From Bacteriovoracaceae bacterium (GTDB lineage Bacteria > Bdellovibrionota > Bacteriovoracia > Bacteriovoracales > Bacteriovoracaceae): a DNA stretch of 39,214 nt. Location: the NCBI GenBank assembly GCA_018649885.1, contig JABIHA010000130.1:1-39214 (forward strand). Direction: 5' to 3'. The position numbers were made by a program, and so were the translations under genes. Shown one piece after another: positions 1 through 7,702 of the stretch; the first letter of the stretch is position 1, and every line of letters begins with the position of its first letter. The notes beneath the pieces are model-generated. The model did not search any database and was not told the origin of the DNA. It worked only from the letters and a program-made list of their open reading frames with translations.

Positions 1-91
1 CCAACTCGGAAATGGGAGTTCCTTTTTCAATGTGAGCGGTTAAGATGTTGAATTTCTGTGATTGAGTTACTCTTTTTCTATTCAAATCCAT
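1..91 (-). CDS. IS3-like transposase OrfA, N-terminal fragment (runs off the left edge)
   Basis: Thirty codons are present, beginning MDLNRKRVTQSQKFNI and continuing to ...GTPISEL. This basic start followed by 'KFNIL..H.EKGTPISEL' is the usual opening of the helix-turn-helix OrfA protein of IS3-family elements, which binds the element ends; OrfB, which would carry the DDE catalytic domain, would lie outside the window. A strong ribosome binding site (GGAGGA, about 5 nt before ATG) fixes the start at 91. The family call rests on a short piece, so another HTH transposase is possible. Confidence 0.6.
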   Translation of the reverse strand, partial: MDLNRKRVTQSQKFNILTAHIEKGTPISEL

Positions 92-140
92 GGTTTTCCT
101 CCGGATTTAGGAGGTAGCCATCAAATGGGGGTCACGAACA
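92..140 (-). mobile_element. Probable terminal end of the IS3-like element
   Basis: Read on the minus strand, the sequence ahead of the OrfA start opens TGTTCGTGACCCCCATTTGA. IS3-family elements begin with TG and place orfA about 50-70 bases from the tip, so the element boundary probably lies near position 140. The other end and the target duplication are outside the window, so the exact boundary is inferred. Confidence 0.45.
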
Positions 141-301
141 AACTCTATAATCAGGAAATATATCTTGTATTTGTGATTTCTGTAAATTATTTTCTCCCTA
201 AGTATAACCTCCAAGTTTAGGCAGAGTGTTGGAACCTATGGTATTTTGAAAAATTTACGGATGTGTTATAAGAATAGACATGTTGTAATTGATTAATTTT
301 T

Positions 302-356
302 AGGTGTTTAGAGCAAGAACATGCGATGGCACCACAATAGTGGCTCCATCACACCT
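302..356. terminator. Hairpin downstream of the 373-756 gene
   Basis: GATGG-CA-CCAC (325-335), loop AATA, GTGG-CT-CCATC (340-350) forms a good stem with one 2x2 mismatch. It is flanked by AGGTGT (302-307) and ACACCT (351-356), which can also pair. It lies just past the stop codon of the minus-strand gene and is followed, on that strand, by an A-rich tract instead of a T run. A terminator or 3' stabilising structure is likely, but it is not a textbook intrinsic terminator. The rest of 141-372 shows nothing I can name. Confidence 0.4.
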
Positions 357-372
357 CTTAAGCGACGTGGTA

Positions 373-756
373 CTAGCGGCTAATCACACAAAGACACATA
401 AAGTTCAACTTTCGGTGAACATGTCCGCTCGATGTTGATACCATACACACTTTTCTCCTGGCTGCTGAGCTGAAATTGTTTCCATATAACTCACCTTTTG
501 CAAGAGGCATATTGCTAGTTTCCTTTGCTTTACAGACATAAGTGTATTTATTGACCAGCGAAGGCATGTTAAATTTTTCAAACTCGGCGACACTACCTCT
601 GGCCCTTCGGCAGACAACACTACAAGGTGTTGAACTCGATGGAAACCAACCCAATTTTTTGCCCTGATAAAAACCGTCTTGGACTGGGTTGGCATAAACT
701 AGTGAACTTAAACTAAAAATAAAACCCACAAGAATTAAGCTCTTTACGTTTCTCAT
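373..756 (-). CDS. Small exported protein, unknown function
   Basis: 127 residues. A typical Sec signal peptide is visible (MRN-K, hydrophobic LILVGFIFSLSSLVYA, cleavage likely after Ala22). The mature part is basic, with cysteines clustered as CSVVC and a C-terminal CLC, suggesting disulfides in the periplasm or outside the cell. AAAGGAGT sits about 6 nt before the ATG, so the start is secure. No domain is recognised. It is a single gene between the IS edge and another exported orphan. Confidence 0.6.
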   Translation of the reverse strand: MRNVKSLILVGFIFSLSSLVYANPVQDGFYQGKKLGWFPSSSTPCSVVCRRARGSVAEFEKFNMPSLVNKYTYVCKAKETSNMPLAKGELYGNNFSSAARRKVCMVSTSSGHVHRKLNFMCLCVISR

Positions 757-996
757 TTTTCTACTCCTTTGTGCTGTATTTCTTTAATAGACAATAGAAA
801 AACCACTCTACGCCCTCTTTTTCGTAATGGTATATTCTTACTGATGACAAAAACTATCTTTTATCAGGAAATTAGGGCGAATTAGATGGGCATTCGTGCG
901 TGAAATTCTTAACTTTGACCAGTCTTGTTCAAATTGGGCTCCAGAAATATTACTCAATTCATTTTTCTAGATTCGAAATTTCAGAAATTGCCTTAT
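757..996. other. Gene-free spacer
   Basis: About 240 bases between two minus-strand exported-protein genes. Apart from the 5' leader of the 373-756 gene, no ORF with a start signal, tRNA-like fold or convincing hairpin was found. Confidence 0.5.
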
Positions 997-1503
997 TTAG
1001 ATATTATCAATAGGTCTTCGGTGGTCTCTGTGAGTACATTTTAATTTGTAGGAATACATTCTCACTGAGCCAGAAGATAAGTACAACTCAAGAAAACCTT
1101 CATTAGTTTTGACGTTGTAGATCATAAGAAAACTACTATCTGTCTTGGTACTTCCAGGGATTGTTGAAACCTTTCGATAATTAAAACCATTAAAGGTATG
1201 AGTCTTAATTAAGTTTTGAGAAAATGTTCTTCCAAGATTGATTCTTTTGTTATCTTTCATTGTAAGCTGAACAAATATTCTCTGGTCAGGCAGCTCTGTT
1301 GGCCCCATAGACCTGACAAATAAGTCGAGGGAGTCGACACCTAGGTTTTTCTGATCATTAGCTAAGTGAGAGTATCCAGTAGATGAATTGGTAAAGTGTG
1401 AAAGATGTTTTTGCAATTTTCCACTGCAGGTCAGTGAGTCAGATCCACCAGAATAAGCACTTTGAATTAAAAATGTGGCCATTAGGCAAATAAATGTTTT
1501 CAC
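997..1503 (-). CDS. Exported protein, unknown function
   Basis: 168 residues starting at a GTG. AGGAGGG lies 5 nt upstream, a strong site that decides this start. A signal peptide is clear (MKTFICLMATFLIQSAYSGGSD). Only two cysteines remain in the mature protein (Cys26 and one in the C-terminal LKCTHRDHRR), which could form one disulfide. The central part is rich in beta-type segments. It is transcribed divergently from the LysR gene at 1607 with about 100 bases between them, the classic arrangement for a LysR-controlled target, so it may be regulated by that protein. Function not recognised. Confidence 0.6.
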   Translation of the reverse strand: MKTFICLMATFLIQSAYSGGSDSLTCSGKLQKHLSHFTNSSTGYSHLANDQKNLGVDSLDLFVRSMGPTELPDQRIFVQLTMKDNKRINLGRTFSQNLIKTHTFNGFNYRKVSTIPGSTKTDSSFLMIYNVKTNEGFLELYLSSGSVRMYSYKLKCTHRDHRRPIDNI

Positions 1504-1576
1504 GTTACCCTCCTATTGAACGCAAGAATTAGATTTAAAAATAAAATATCCTTACCGATCTAACAAATGATTTGAT

Positions 1577-1594
1577 TTCAATGATATTGTTGAA
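1577..1594. promoter_or_regulatory. Dyad operator candidate in the divergent LysR promoter region
   Basis: TTCAATGATATTGTTGAA is an 18-base interrupted palindrome (TTCAA...TTGAA with ATAT at the centre; 14 of 18 positions symmetric) ending 12 bases before the LysR start. LysR-type proteins bind interrupted dyads in just this place, usually repressing their own gene and controlling the divergent neighbour. Binding is inferred. Confidence 0.4.
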
Positions 1595-1606
1595 TAAAAT
1601 AGAACG

Positions 1607-2494
1607 ATGAAACTAGACCAATTAAGTTATTTTTTAGAAACAGCAAGGACAGAGCATATTGGTAAGGCCTCAAAAATATTGGCCATAAGTCCTAGTGCTA
1701 TTAGCCACAGTATTTCTTCACTTGAAGCTGAATTAGGGCAAAAGCTATTTTGCAAAAATGGTAAGTACATCTCCTTGACTACTCACGGCATGTTGTTAAA
1801 ACAAAGGGCCTCTGAGCTACTAGCTCAAGCTAGTGCCATAAAAGAGGAGTTGACATCAAATGAGATAGAGCTTCAAGGGAATGTTAGGCTGGCGGCGACA
1901 CATCAACTTTGTAGTAAACTATTGACTCCTGCATGGTGTAAGTTTCAGCAAAAGCATCCGCTTTTAACATCAGAAATTTACACTACAAGGTCTGTCGATG
2001 TCATAGATGGAGTGATGAATGGTTATTACGATTTTGGTATCTGCTTTAGCCCTTTGGAGCACCCTGATTTGGAGTGTGAGGTTCTTCATAAGGGACAGCT
2101 AAAAATTGTGGTTAAAAAATCACATCCTCTCCTAAAAAAGCGTGCAAAAGAGCAATTGGCTTGTATATCTCAATATGGGGCCATTCTTCCAAAAGCATTT
2201 AGTGGAATAGAAGTTTGTGAACAAAACCCGATGTTCAAGAAATTTAATATTGATATTAATCGCGACTGTCTATTTGATAGCTATGAAATCGCTGAAATAA
2301 AGCTCTCATGCTCAAAGTCTTGGAGTCTATTTCCCGATTTTATATGTGACAGTAAAAACTCTCGCGTGAGCGCTATTTCTCATCCAAAGACCTGGAGTGC
2401 TCCCTATACTGTATCCGCCATCTGGAGAAAGGATAGAATCCTGCAAAGATCCCTTGAAGGACTCAAGTCTCAAATCTATATGAATCTACAGTGA
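1607..2494 (+). CDS. LysR-family transcriptional regulator
   Basis: 295 residues, the normal family length. Residues 1-60 form the winged helix-turn-helix (MKLDQLSYFLETARTEHIGK, then ASKILAISPSAISHSISSLE and LGQKLF). The rest is the periplasmic-binding-protein-like effector domain (about 90-290), which usually senses a small molecule. The neighbour transcribed the opposite way encodes an exported protein (997-1503), and a dyad lies between them. The effector cannot be told from sequence. The upstream Shine-Dalgarno is weak, but the conserved N-terminus fixes the start. Confidence 0.9.
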   Translation: MKLDQLSYFLETARTEHIGKASKILAISPSAISHSISSLEAELGQKLFCKNGKYISLTTHGMLLKQRASELLAQASAIKEELTSNEIELQGNVRLAATHQLCSKLLTPAWCKFQQKHPLLTSEIYTTRSVDVIDGVMNGYYDFGICFSPLEHPDLECEVLHKGQLKIVVKKSHPLLKKRAKEQLACISQYGAILPKAFSGIEVCEQNPMFKKFNIDINRDCLFDSYEIAEIKLSCSKSWSLFPDFICDSKNSRVSAISHPKTWSAPYTVSAIWRKDRILQRSLEGLKSQIYMNLQ

Positions 2495-2523
2495 AAAGTA
2501 AGTTGGAGCTTATATTCTAGTCC

Positions 2524-3060
2524 TTACTCAGAACGATAGAAATTCCTTTTGAAGAGCAGGTATAAATAATCCGCTCCAGAGATAACGCTTACTATAATTG
2601 TTGGAAAAAGAATCCATCCGTGAAACATTTTAAAATATAGATAATCAGTGATTAAAATAAATTGAAGAACTGTGGCCACTTTTCCTAGAATTCGAGGGTG
2701 GACATTAAAAAATATTTTCCAGTTTTTTTCTACGAAAAGTATATAGAGGGCCCCAAAAAATACAATGGTGTCTCGAGCTCCAATTAAAAGCAGTTGCCAC
2801 CAAGTCAGGTTTGATTCAAAAAAGATTGTAAACACTACTGAAAAAATAAATAATTTATCGGCAATGGGATCCAGGAGTCCCCCCAACTGGCTTGACCACT
2901 TGAACCATCTACTGAGGGCGCCATCGAAATACTCTGTGGCCAGCGAAATCCCCACTAGCATCAAGCGGTACTCTGGAGGGGCGAATGGGAAATAAAAGGC
3001 CAGGCAAATCCGCAAAATTGTTAAGGTATTAGGTATATGTATTAAAAAAGATGATCTCAC
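2524..3060 (-). CDS. CDP-alcohol phosphatidyltransferase family membrane enzyme (PgsA-like)
   Basis: 178 residues. The opening 'IPNTLTILRICLA' and the motif DG-x2-SR-x8-G-x3-D-x3-D (from about residue 45) identify the CDP-alcohol phosphotransferase fold; the usual Ala before Arg is Ser here, a mild change. The four acidic metal ligands are all present. About six membrane segments. These enzymes move a phosphatidyl group from CDP-diacylglycerol to an alcohol such as glycerol-3-phosphate, making phosphatidylglycerol phosphate; closest in size to PgsA, but the acceptor is not certain. It is convergent with the LysR gene. Confidence 0.8.
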   Translation of the reverse strand: MRSSFLIHIPNTLTILRICLAFYFPFAPPEYRLMLVGISLATEYFDGALSRWFKWSSQLGGLLDPIADKLFIFSVVFTIFFESNLTWWQLLLIGARDTIVFFGALYILFVEKNWKIFFNVHPRILGKVATVLQFILITDYLYFKMFHGWILFPTIIVSVISGADYLYLLFKRNFYRSE

Positions 3061-3208
3061 GTATCAATATTATCATGGTCAGGGGCAAGAAGAAAAGAGG
3101 TGCGTGCTACATCAAATAAGAATCAATTTTAATTCTGATAGAAATAAGTCCATTGAAATATTATTTATAGTAATGAAATGAAGTACATTTTTAAACTTTG
3201 GAGGGGTT

Positions 3209-3727
3209 ATGAATGAAGCACTTATTAATTTCCCAAGTAGAATAAGCGCAAGGCCAGTGGTCTCGGCGAATTTTTTAGTATTTTCTTTGATGATGCTATT
3301 TATGATACTTGGAGGTGGGTTCAATTTATGGGCATTAAACCTTGCAGAATTGCCATATTTAAGTAATGGGTTTTGGGTTTGGGGATTAGTCTCTTGGATC
3401 GTTAGCCTTGGTATTGGTAGTTATATGGCGGCAATTATTGGTAAGGCCGTTAGTTGGCAAGATGGCTCTCTTTATGGGCTTATCACTTGGGCGACGTCTT
3501 GTATTGTGGGTTGTCTTTTCTTAGCGACTACTACGGGAGAATTATTTGGTAGAGAAATGGAAATACCTTTTTTGTGGGGAGCTTTCGTTGGAGATCTTCT
3601 TGCGTTAGCAGTTTGCCTTTATGCAGGTCATCTTGGTGCAAAAGGTGAATTACAACTTGAATTGTCCCAAGAAACTCAAGAACATTCTCATAGGAATATA
3701 AAACTGAAATCAGCAACTAGCAGCTAG
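3209..3727 (+). CDS. Four-helix membrane protein, unknown function
   Basis: 172 residues with about four hydrophobic segments: LVFSLMMLFMILGGGFNLWA, WGLVSWIVSLGIGSYMAAII, YGLITWATSCIVGCLFLAT and FLWGAFVGDLLALAVCLYAG. The soluble tail (about 150-172) is charged and contains His. A strong GGAGGGG lies just before the ATG. Glycines and small residues inside helices 2-4 suggest tight packing, as in small integral membrane proteins, but I do not recognise the family. It ends in a terminator overlapping its stop codon, so it is probably a single-gene unit. Confidence 0.65.
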   Translation: MNEALINFPSRISARPVVSANFLVFSLMMLFMILGGGFNLWALNLAELPYLSNGFWVWGLVSWIVSLGIGSYMAAIIGKAVSWQDGSLYGLITWATSCIVGCLFLATTTGELFGREMEIPFLWGAFVGDLLALAVCLYAGHLGAKGELQLELSQETQEHSHRNIKLKSATSS

Positions 3728-3736
3728 CTGATTTTT
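3708..3736 (+). terminator. Intrinsic terminator of the 3209-3727 gene
   Basis: AATCAG ... CTAG-CAG-CTAG ... CTGATT forms a hairpin with a small CAA bulge, followed by TTTTT. It overlaps the stop codon of the membrane-protein gene. Confidence 0.65.
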
Positions 3737-3899
3737 CGAGGAATAAATAATGGCTCGAACGTACTTCTGCGTTTGAACCATTTAATGTTATGGCATTCTT
3801 CGAAGTCTTTTCAGTATTCGTACCGCGTCCTCCAACAGGTTTCATGCGCCTTTCGTGTCGCTTATGCTGGGGGATCCTTCTTGAACAACCTTTTTCCAT
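3717..3899 (-). CDS. Possible small basic protein, unknown
   Basis: Sixty codons in a stretch that no other gene explains. The predicted product is basic, with a run rich in Arg, His and Lys near residues 5-18 and a glycine-rich RMKPVGGRGTNTEK segment, and it ends inside the hairpin of the converging gene. The base composition is richer in G+C than the flanks, as coding DNA would be. Against it: no Shine-Dalgarno before the ATG and no family I can name. Treat as an open question. The remainder of 3900-4075 holds only the leader of the next gene. Confidence 0.3.
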   Translation of the reverse strand: MEKGCSRRIPQHKRHERRMKPVGGRGTNTEKTSKNAITLNGSNAEVRSSHYLFLEKSASC

Positions 3900-4075
3900 T
3901 TTTGAACATTAATATATGAAATATTGGTGCTGATTTTGTAGACGACCCTGTAAAAAATTCTTATACACAATGACTAACTTCATCTGGGAAATCACAAACG
4001 ATTATTTAGTTGCGCGAATTTTGTTTCGTCAGTAAATTGGCTGGACGGTCGGGGAGCATTCTAAAGGTTTAACCA

Positions 4076-4741
4076 ATGGATGAAAATACAGAATTAGGAG
4101 ATCACAAAATGAGACTACCTGAGGGTCTACAAGAGCAGGATGAAGTCTCAAGTGATCCGTATCAATCCCAAACAGAGCTGTACCAAAATTTTCCTCTAGC
4201 ATTTGATGGTAATCCATACGACCTATTAAAAGTCACTATTAAAAATACATTTTTAACTATCCTAACGCTTGGGCTATATTCCCCCCATGCCAAGACTATA
4301 GAAAGAAAATACCTTTGGCATCACTTGCAATTAAATGATGATCGCTTTCACTATTCCGGAACGGGTAAAGAATTGTTTCGAGGATATATAGTAGCACTGG
4401 GTGTTTATGCTTTATATTTTTTGTCTAATTTTATATTAGGGAAGTATCAAGGAGCTGCAACTGCACTCGTTTCTCTTCTTTTGGCCATTGGAATTTATTG
4501 GGTTTTTATTCCTTTTACTCTTTATTCTTTCTTGGGGTATTTGGGGTCTAGAACTAAGTTTCGTAATATTTGTTTTAGACTAAAAAAAGATAAAAGGGCC
4601 GACTACATGAGAGAATACTTTAGAGGTATTTGCTTCTCAACTCTAAGTTTTGGGCTCTACGTTCCACGCATGCAACACAACGTCAGCAAATTATTAATAA
4701 ATAATTTATCCTATGGGAATTTAAAATTTAAATACACGTGA
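4076..4741 (+). CDS. DUF898 (YjgN-like) membrane protein, N-terminal two thirds
   Basis: 221 residues. After a disordered, acidic 40-residue head come the DUF898 hallmarks: FDGNPYDLLKVTIKNTFLTI, 'TLGLYSPHAKTIERKYLWHH', FHYSGTGKELFRG, then membrane helices around 'GYIVALGVYALYFL' and 'LVSLLLAIGIYWVFIPF', and a second copy of the module ending 'NNLSYGNLKFKYT'. E. coli YjgN, as I recall it, is about 400 residues; this ORF stops early at a TGA (4739-4741). The frame after the TGA stays open into the next ORF, which carries the missing end. AAAGG precedes the ATG. Function of the family is unknown. Confidence 0.75.
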   Translation: MDENTELGDHKMRLPEGLQEQDEVSSDPYQSQTELYQNFPLAFDGNPYDLLKVTIKNTFLTILTLGLYSPHAKTIERKYLWHHLQLNDDRFHYSGTGKELFRGYIVALGVYALYFLSNFILGKYQGAATALVSLLLAIGIYWVFIPFTLYSFLGYLGSRTKFRNICFRLKKDKRADYMREYFRGICFSTLSFGLYVPRMQHNVSKLLINNLSYGNLKFKYT

Positions 4742-4762
4742 AATGTAAAGGAAGTTTGTTGG

Positions 4763-5242
4763 TTGGCTACTAAGTTTATTGCACCAGTCATTGGATTTTC
4801 TATTTTATTATTCCTATCAACGGCGTATTACTTAGAAGTCAACCAATACCTAAAAGAAGGTGCTGAATCCATAGCAGCCTATTCAATATATGGGGTAATA
4901 GTACTGAATTTCTTTGTGAGTCTTCTCGTAATGTCCTTGTATTTAGCCTTTTTTACCGAGTATAGAATAAGTCATACAAAAATTGGAGAATTGAGTCTTA
5001 AGGCCGATTTCTCTTTGGTCAAAATTTTGTGGATTACAGCTACAAATGGGCTGATTTTGATAGCAACTCTTGGACTTGGACTTTATTGGACGCGAATCAG
5101 AAAATATCATTATTACTTCTCAAGGATTGAAGTAACAGGTGAAATTGACTACTTTGATGTTAATGATGGTGGCGAAGTATATGGAGAAGACTCAACAGGG
5201 GCATTTGAGGTGTTTGATTTTGATGGTGGAGTGTTTTTCTAA
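4763..5242 (+). CDS. DUF898 (YjgN-like) membrane protein, C-terminal part
   Basis: 159 residues from a TTG preceded by AAAGGAAG, in the same frame as 4076-4741 and separated from it by one TGA and seven sense codons. It has two or three membrane helices, then the family's closing module (ATLGLGLYWTRIRKYHYYFS) and an acidic tail ending FDGGVFF, as in full-length DUF898 proteins. So 4076-4741 and this ORF together equal one complete protein of about 388 residues. Either it is made separately by reinitiation, or by readthrough, or the gene is damaged. Its stop overlaps the next start (TAATG), implying coupled translation. Confidence 0.7.
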   Translation: MATKFIAPVIGFSILLFLSTAYYLEVNQYLKEGAESIAAYSIYGVIVLNFFVSLLVMSLYLAFFTEYRISHTKIGELSLKADFSLVKILWITATNGLILIATLGLGLYWTRIRKYHYYFSRIEVTGEIDYFDVNDGGEVYGEDSTGAFEVFDFDGGVFF

Positions 5243-6876
5243 TGTCATCATCAGCAACTTATTTTAAAAAGAATAGTTCTATTAAACATGATGTTACTGT
5301 CAATAAAAAAGGTACTCAACTCATTATTGAGGGCATTTGTGAGTACAATGTAGATTCTCTTACTGTAGAAACCTTCCCTAGTACAATTATCGTAACATTA
5401 GCAAACGGAGAGGTTTTGAATTTCTCTCCTAATGAGTGGAGTAAACTTGGTATTCAAATGGAGAGTAATGCATTACATGACTGGAGATTTGCGGCACTGG
5501 GCCTGGTGACTTTGTTCTTGGCCTTATTTTTTGTACTTCCACCTTATTTGAATAGCCTCGTTGATAAACTTCCAGCGGATAAAAAGAGAAATTTTATAAG
5601 AAACTATGTGCTCGATAAAAAACTGCTAAATGGATGTGAAACTTCAGCAGATAAGAAATATTTTAAAAGTGCTATTGCGAAAATTGACTCCGTTGATACT
5701 GATCAAATAAAGCTTGTTGTGCAGGAAATGCCCATGCTAAACGCATTTGCTCTTCCAGGTGAAGTTATAGTTATATCAAAAAAGCTCATTGAATCAATTA
5801 AGAAAGAGGAAGAGTTCCTTGCTGTTTTGGCCCACGAAATTGGGCATATTAAGCTAGGCCACCACACAGATATAATTGTAAAAAACTTCATTTACAATCA
5901 GTCCATCAAAATTTTCACTGGTAATGAAGTGAGCTTCATAAGCACATATTTGTCACAGAGATACTCCTCTAATCTCGAAAGAGAAGCAGATCTATTTGCA
6001 ATAGAATCCCTCAAGAACAATGGGATTAACCCAAGGCATGGAGCTGAGTTCTTTAGAAAGATATTGAATTCTCCTGGTAATTCTTTGATTGAAAAATTGA
6101 TTCCAACACATCCTCCTAGTCAAGAAAGAATTGACCTCTTTTCTTCTCAGACAGGAAGGTACACACCACTTTTTTGGGGAGATTGGAATGCATTCCAAAA
6201 TGGTCTCTGTGGAGACATAAGTTTACAAAAGAACATTGATGAGCAAGAAAAAGAATGTATCGCTGGTAGCGTCGGAAAGGTTTGCGATTCTTTGGCCTTA
6301 GAACTGATAAATAAGAAGAGATATGTTGAGTTAGAAAAATTTATTAAGACTGCCTGTGTCATTAGCAATGATCCAATAAGTTGTACCAGATATGGGTTTG
6401 CTAAAATCAAGCAGGGGAAATTTGATGAAGGTTTAAAGTATTATACTAAAAGTTGTGACTTAAAAGATGCTATCGGTTGTTATAACTATTATGTAAATAT
6501 TAAAGATCTCAATATGGCTGAAGGGGTGCGATACCTAAAGAAGGCCTGTAAATTGGATGATGCAGAATCTTGTTTTTACCTAGGTTATGAATTGTCGATA
6601 CAAAATGAAGAAAAAGAAGTCTACATACCGTATTTCAAAAAAGGTTGTAAGTTAAAAGACGACCAGGCATGTTTGTGGTGGGCCACTAAGGCTGAAGGTT
6701 CAATATTAGAAGAAGAAAGGATATCGGCACTAGATCTTTCATGTAAATCAAAAAACCAATCGGGATGTTTTCATTTAGGAGAAACCTATCTTAAAATGGG
6801 GGACAAGGACCAAGCCAGACGGTTGTTTAAAAAATCTTGTGACTTTGGTTACAAAGAGGCTTGTACTCGATTATAA
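5242..6876 (+). CDS. M48-family zinc metalloprotease with Sel1-like cysteine-rich repeat tail
   Basis: 544 residues. Order: an N-terminal soluble segment of about 80 residues, one membrane helix (about 83-105, ALGLVTLFLALFFVLPPYL), an M48 peptidase domain with HEIGH at 198-202 and the third-ligand motif EREAD at 246-250, all catalytic residues intact. From about 330 to the end there are repeats of about 36 residues, each with paired cysteines (KSCDLKDAIGCYNYY, KKACKLDDAESCFYLGYE), like the Cys-rich Sel1 repeats of Helicobacter Hcp proteins. Likely anchored in the inner membrane and acting on membrane or exported proteins. It overlaps the DUF898 gene by one base; YjgN-type and M48 genes are often neighbours, so they probably work together. 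Confidence 0.85.
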   Translation: MSSSATYFKKNSSIKHDVTVNKKGTQLIIEGICEYNVDSLTVETFPSTIIVTLANGEVLNFSPNEWSKLGIQMESNALHDWRFAALGLVTLFLALFFVLPPYLNSLVDKLPADKKRNFIRNYVLDKKLLNGCETSADKKYFKSAIAKIDSVDTDQIKLVVQEMPMLNAFALPGEVIVISKKLIESIKKEEEFLAVLAHEIGHIKLGHHTDIIVKNFIYNQSIKIFTGNEVSFISTYLSQRYSSNLEREADLFAIESLKNNGINPRHGAEFFRKILNSPGNSLIEKLIPTHPPSQERIDLFSSQTGRYTPLFWGDWNAFQNGLCGDISLQKNIDEQEKECIAGSVGKVCDSLALELINKKRYVELEKFIKTACVISNDPISCTRYGFAKIKQGKFDEGLKYYTKSCDLKDAIGCYNYYVNIKDLNMAEGVRYLKKACKLDDAESCFYLGYELSIQNEEKEVYIPYFKKGCKLKDDQACLWWATKAEGSILEEERISALDLSCKSKNQSGCFHLGETYLKMGDKDQARRLFKKSCDFGYKEACTRL

Positions 6877-6954
6877 CATACCTTAGCTTTTCTCCACGGC
6901 CTCCTGCTGTGACAGTATAATCTATCAAATTTTTCTCAAATAGATATTAAGTAC

Positions 6955-6968
6955 CGAAGGTTCCTTCG
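6955..6968. promoter_or_regulatory. Short palindrome upstream of the TetR gene, operator candidate
   Basis: CGAAGG-TT-CCTTCG has perfect 6-base arms and lies 79 bases before the preferred ATG of the TetR gene. TetR proteins usually bind a palindrome in their own promoter. No other good dyad is seen in 6877-7046. Inferred. Confidence 0.35.
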
Positions 6969-7046
6969 AGAAGAATTTACTCTATTTTCTAAACTTCCTT
7001 GAGAATTTTCACTGAATGTGATTCACTGAAGATTGTTCAGCAAAAC

Positions 7047-7697
7047 ATGGAGACTAAAGTGCCAACTGCAAGAAAATTAAGAGGTTACAGTAGCAAAAGC
7101 CGAAAGGAGCAAAAGGAAATTACAAAGAGCTCCATCAAAAAAGTGGCGCTAAATCTCTTTTACAAGAAGGGAAAGGACAACACTTCTATTGCAGAAATTG
7201 CTAAAAAGGCCAACATAGCCGGTGGCACCTTCTATTTTCATTTTGAAGACAAAGATCAACTAATTGAAGAGTTGATACAAGAGTTTAATGATAAATATAT
7301 TGAACGCTTTCAAAATGTCTTTGTAGATGGAATTCCAGAGAATGGGGATGAACTTCTTTTTTCTATATGCTCTACCTTTCTCGATCATTTTAAAGAAAAT
7401 AAAAAAGTTGTCTCAATTATTGTCGAAAAGATGAAAATCGATAGAGGTCTTCAGGGCCTGGCCTTTGGTGCCAGTCCTGAATTAATTAATTTCCTGACCC
7501 ATATTTTAGAAATCAAAGCAAAACAACAGGGAGTTTCGATAGAGGACCCAGAGCTTATTATCCACGCTCTTTTTGGAATGTGGCTTAGAGTTGGGCTGCA
7601 ATATCTTTTTAATAAACAAGTAACAAAAGAGAAGTCTCTCGCTGTATTAACTCGCCTCACCCAAGGCGCAATAAAGCAGTATATCTCATTGGAGTAA
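7047..7697 (+). CDS. TetR-family transcriptional regulator
   Basis: 216 residues from ATG 7047; an in-frame TTG at 6999 would add 16 residues, but neither start has a clear Shine-Dalgarno. The basic head precedes a standard TetR DNA-binding domain (about residues 25-75: ...KKVALNLFYKKGKDNTSIAE, then ANIAGGTFYFHFEDKDQLIE). The C-terminal helical domain should bind a ligand, unknown. The TAA of this gene is 6 bases before the radical SAM gene, whose ribosome site overlaps its end, so regulator and enzyme are co-transcribed and the regulator probably controls the cassette 7047-9552. Confidence 0.88.
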   Translation: METKVPTARKLRGYSSKSRKEQKEITKSSIKKVALNLFYKKGKDNTSIAEIAKKANIAGGTFYFHFEDKDQLIEELIQEFNDKYIERFQNVFVDGIPENGDELLFSICSTFLDHFKENKKVVSIIVEKMKIDRGLQGLAFGASPELINFLTHILEIKAKQQGVSIEDPELIIHALFGMWLRVGLQYLFNKQVTKEKSLAVLTRLTQGAIKQYISLE

Positions 7698-7702
7698 TAG
7701 AA

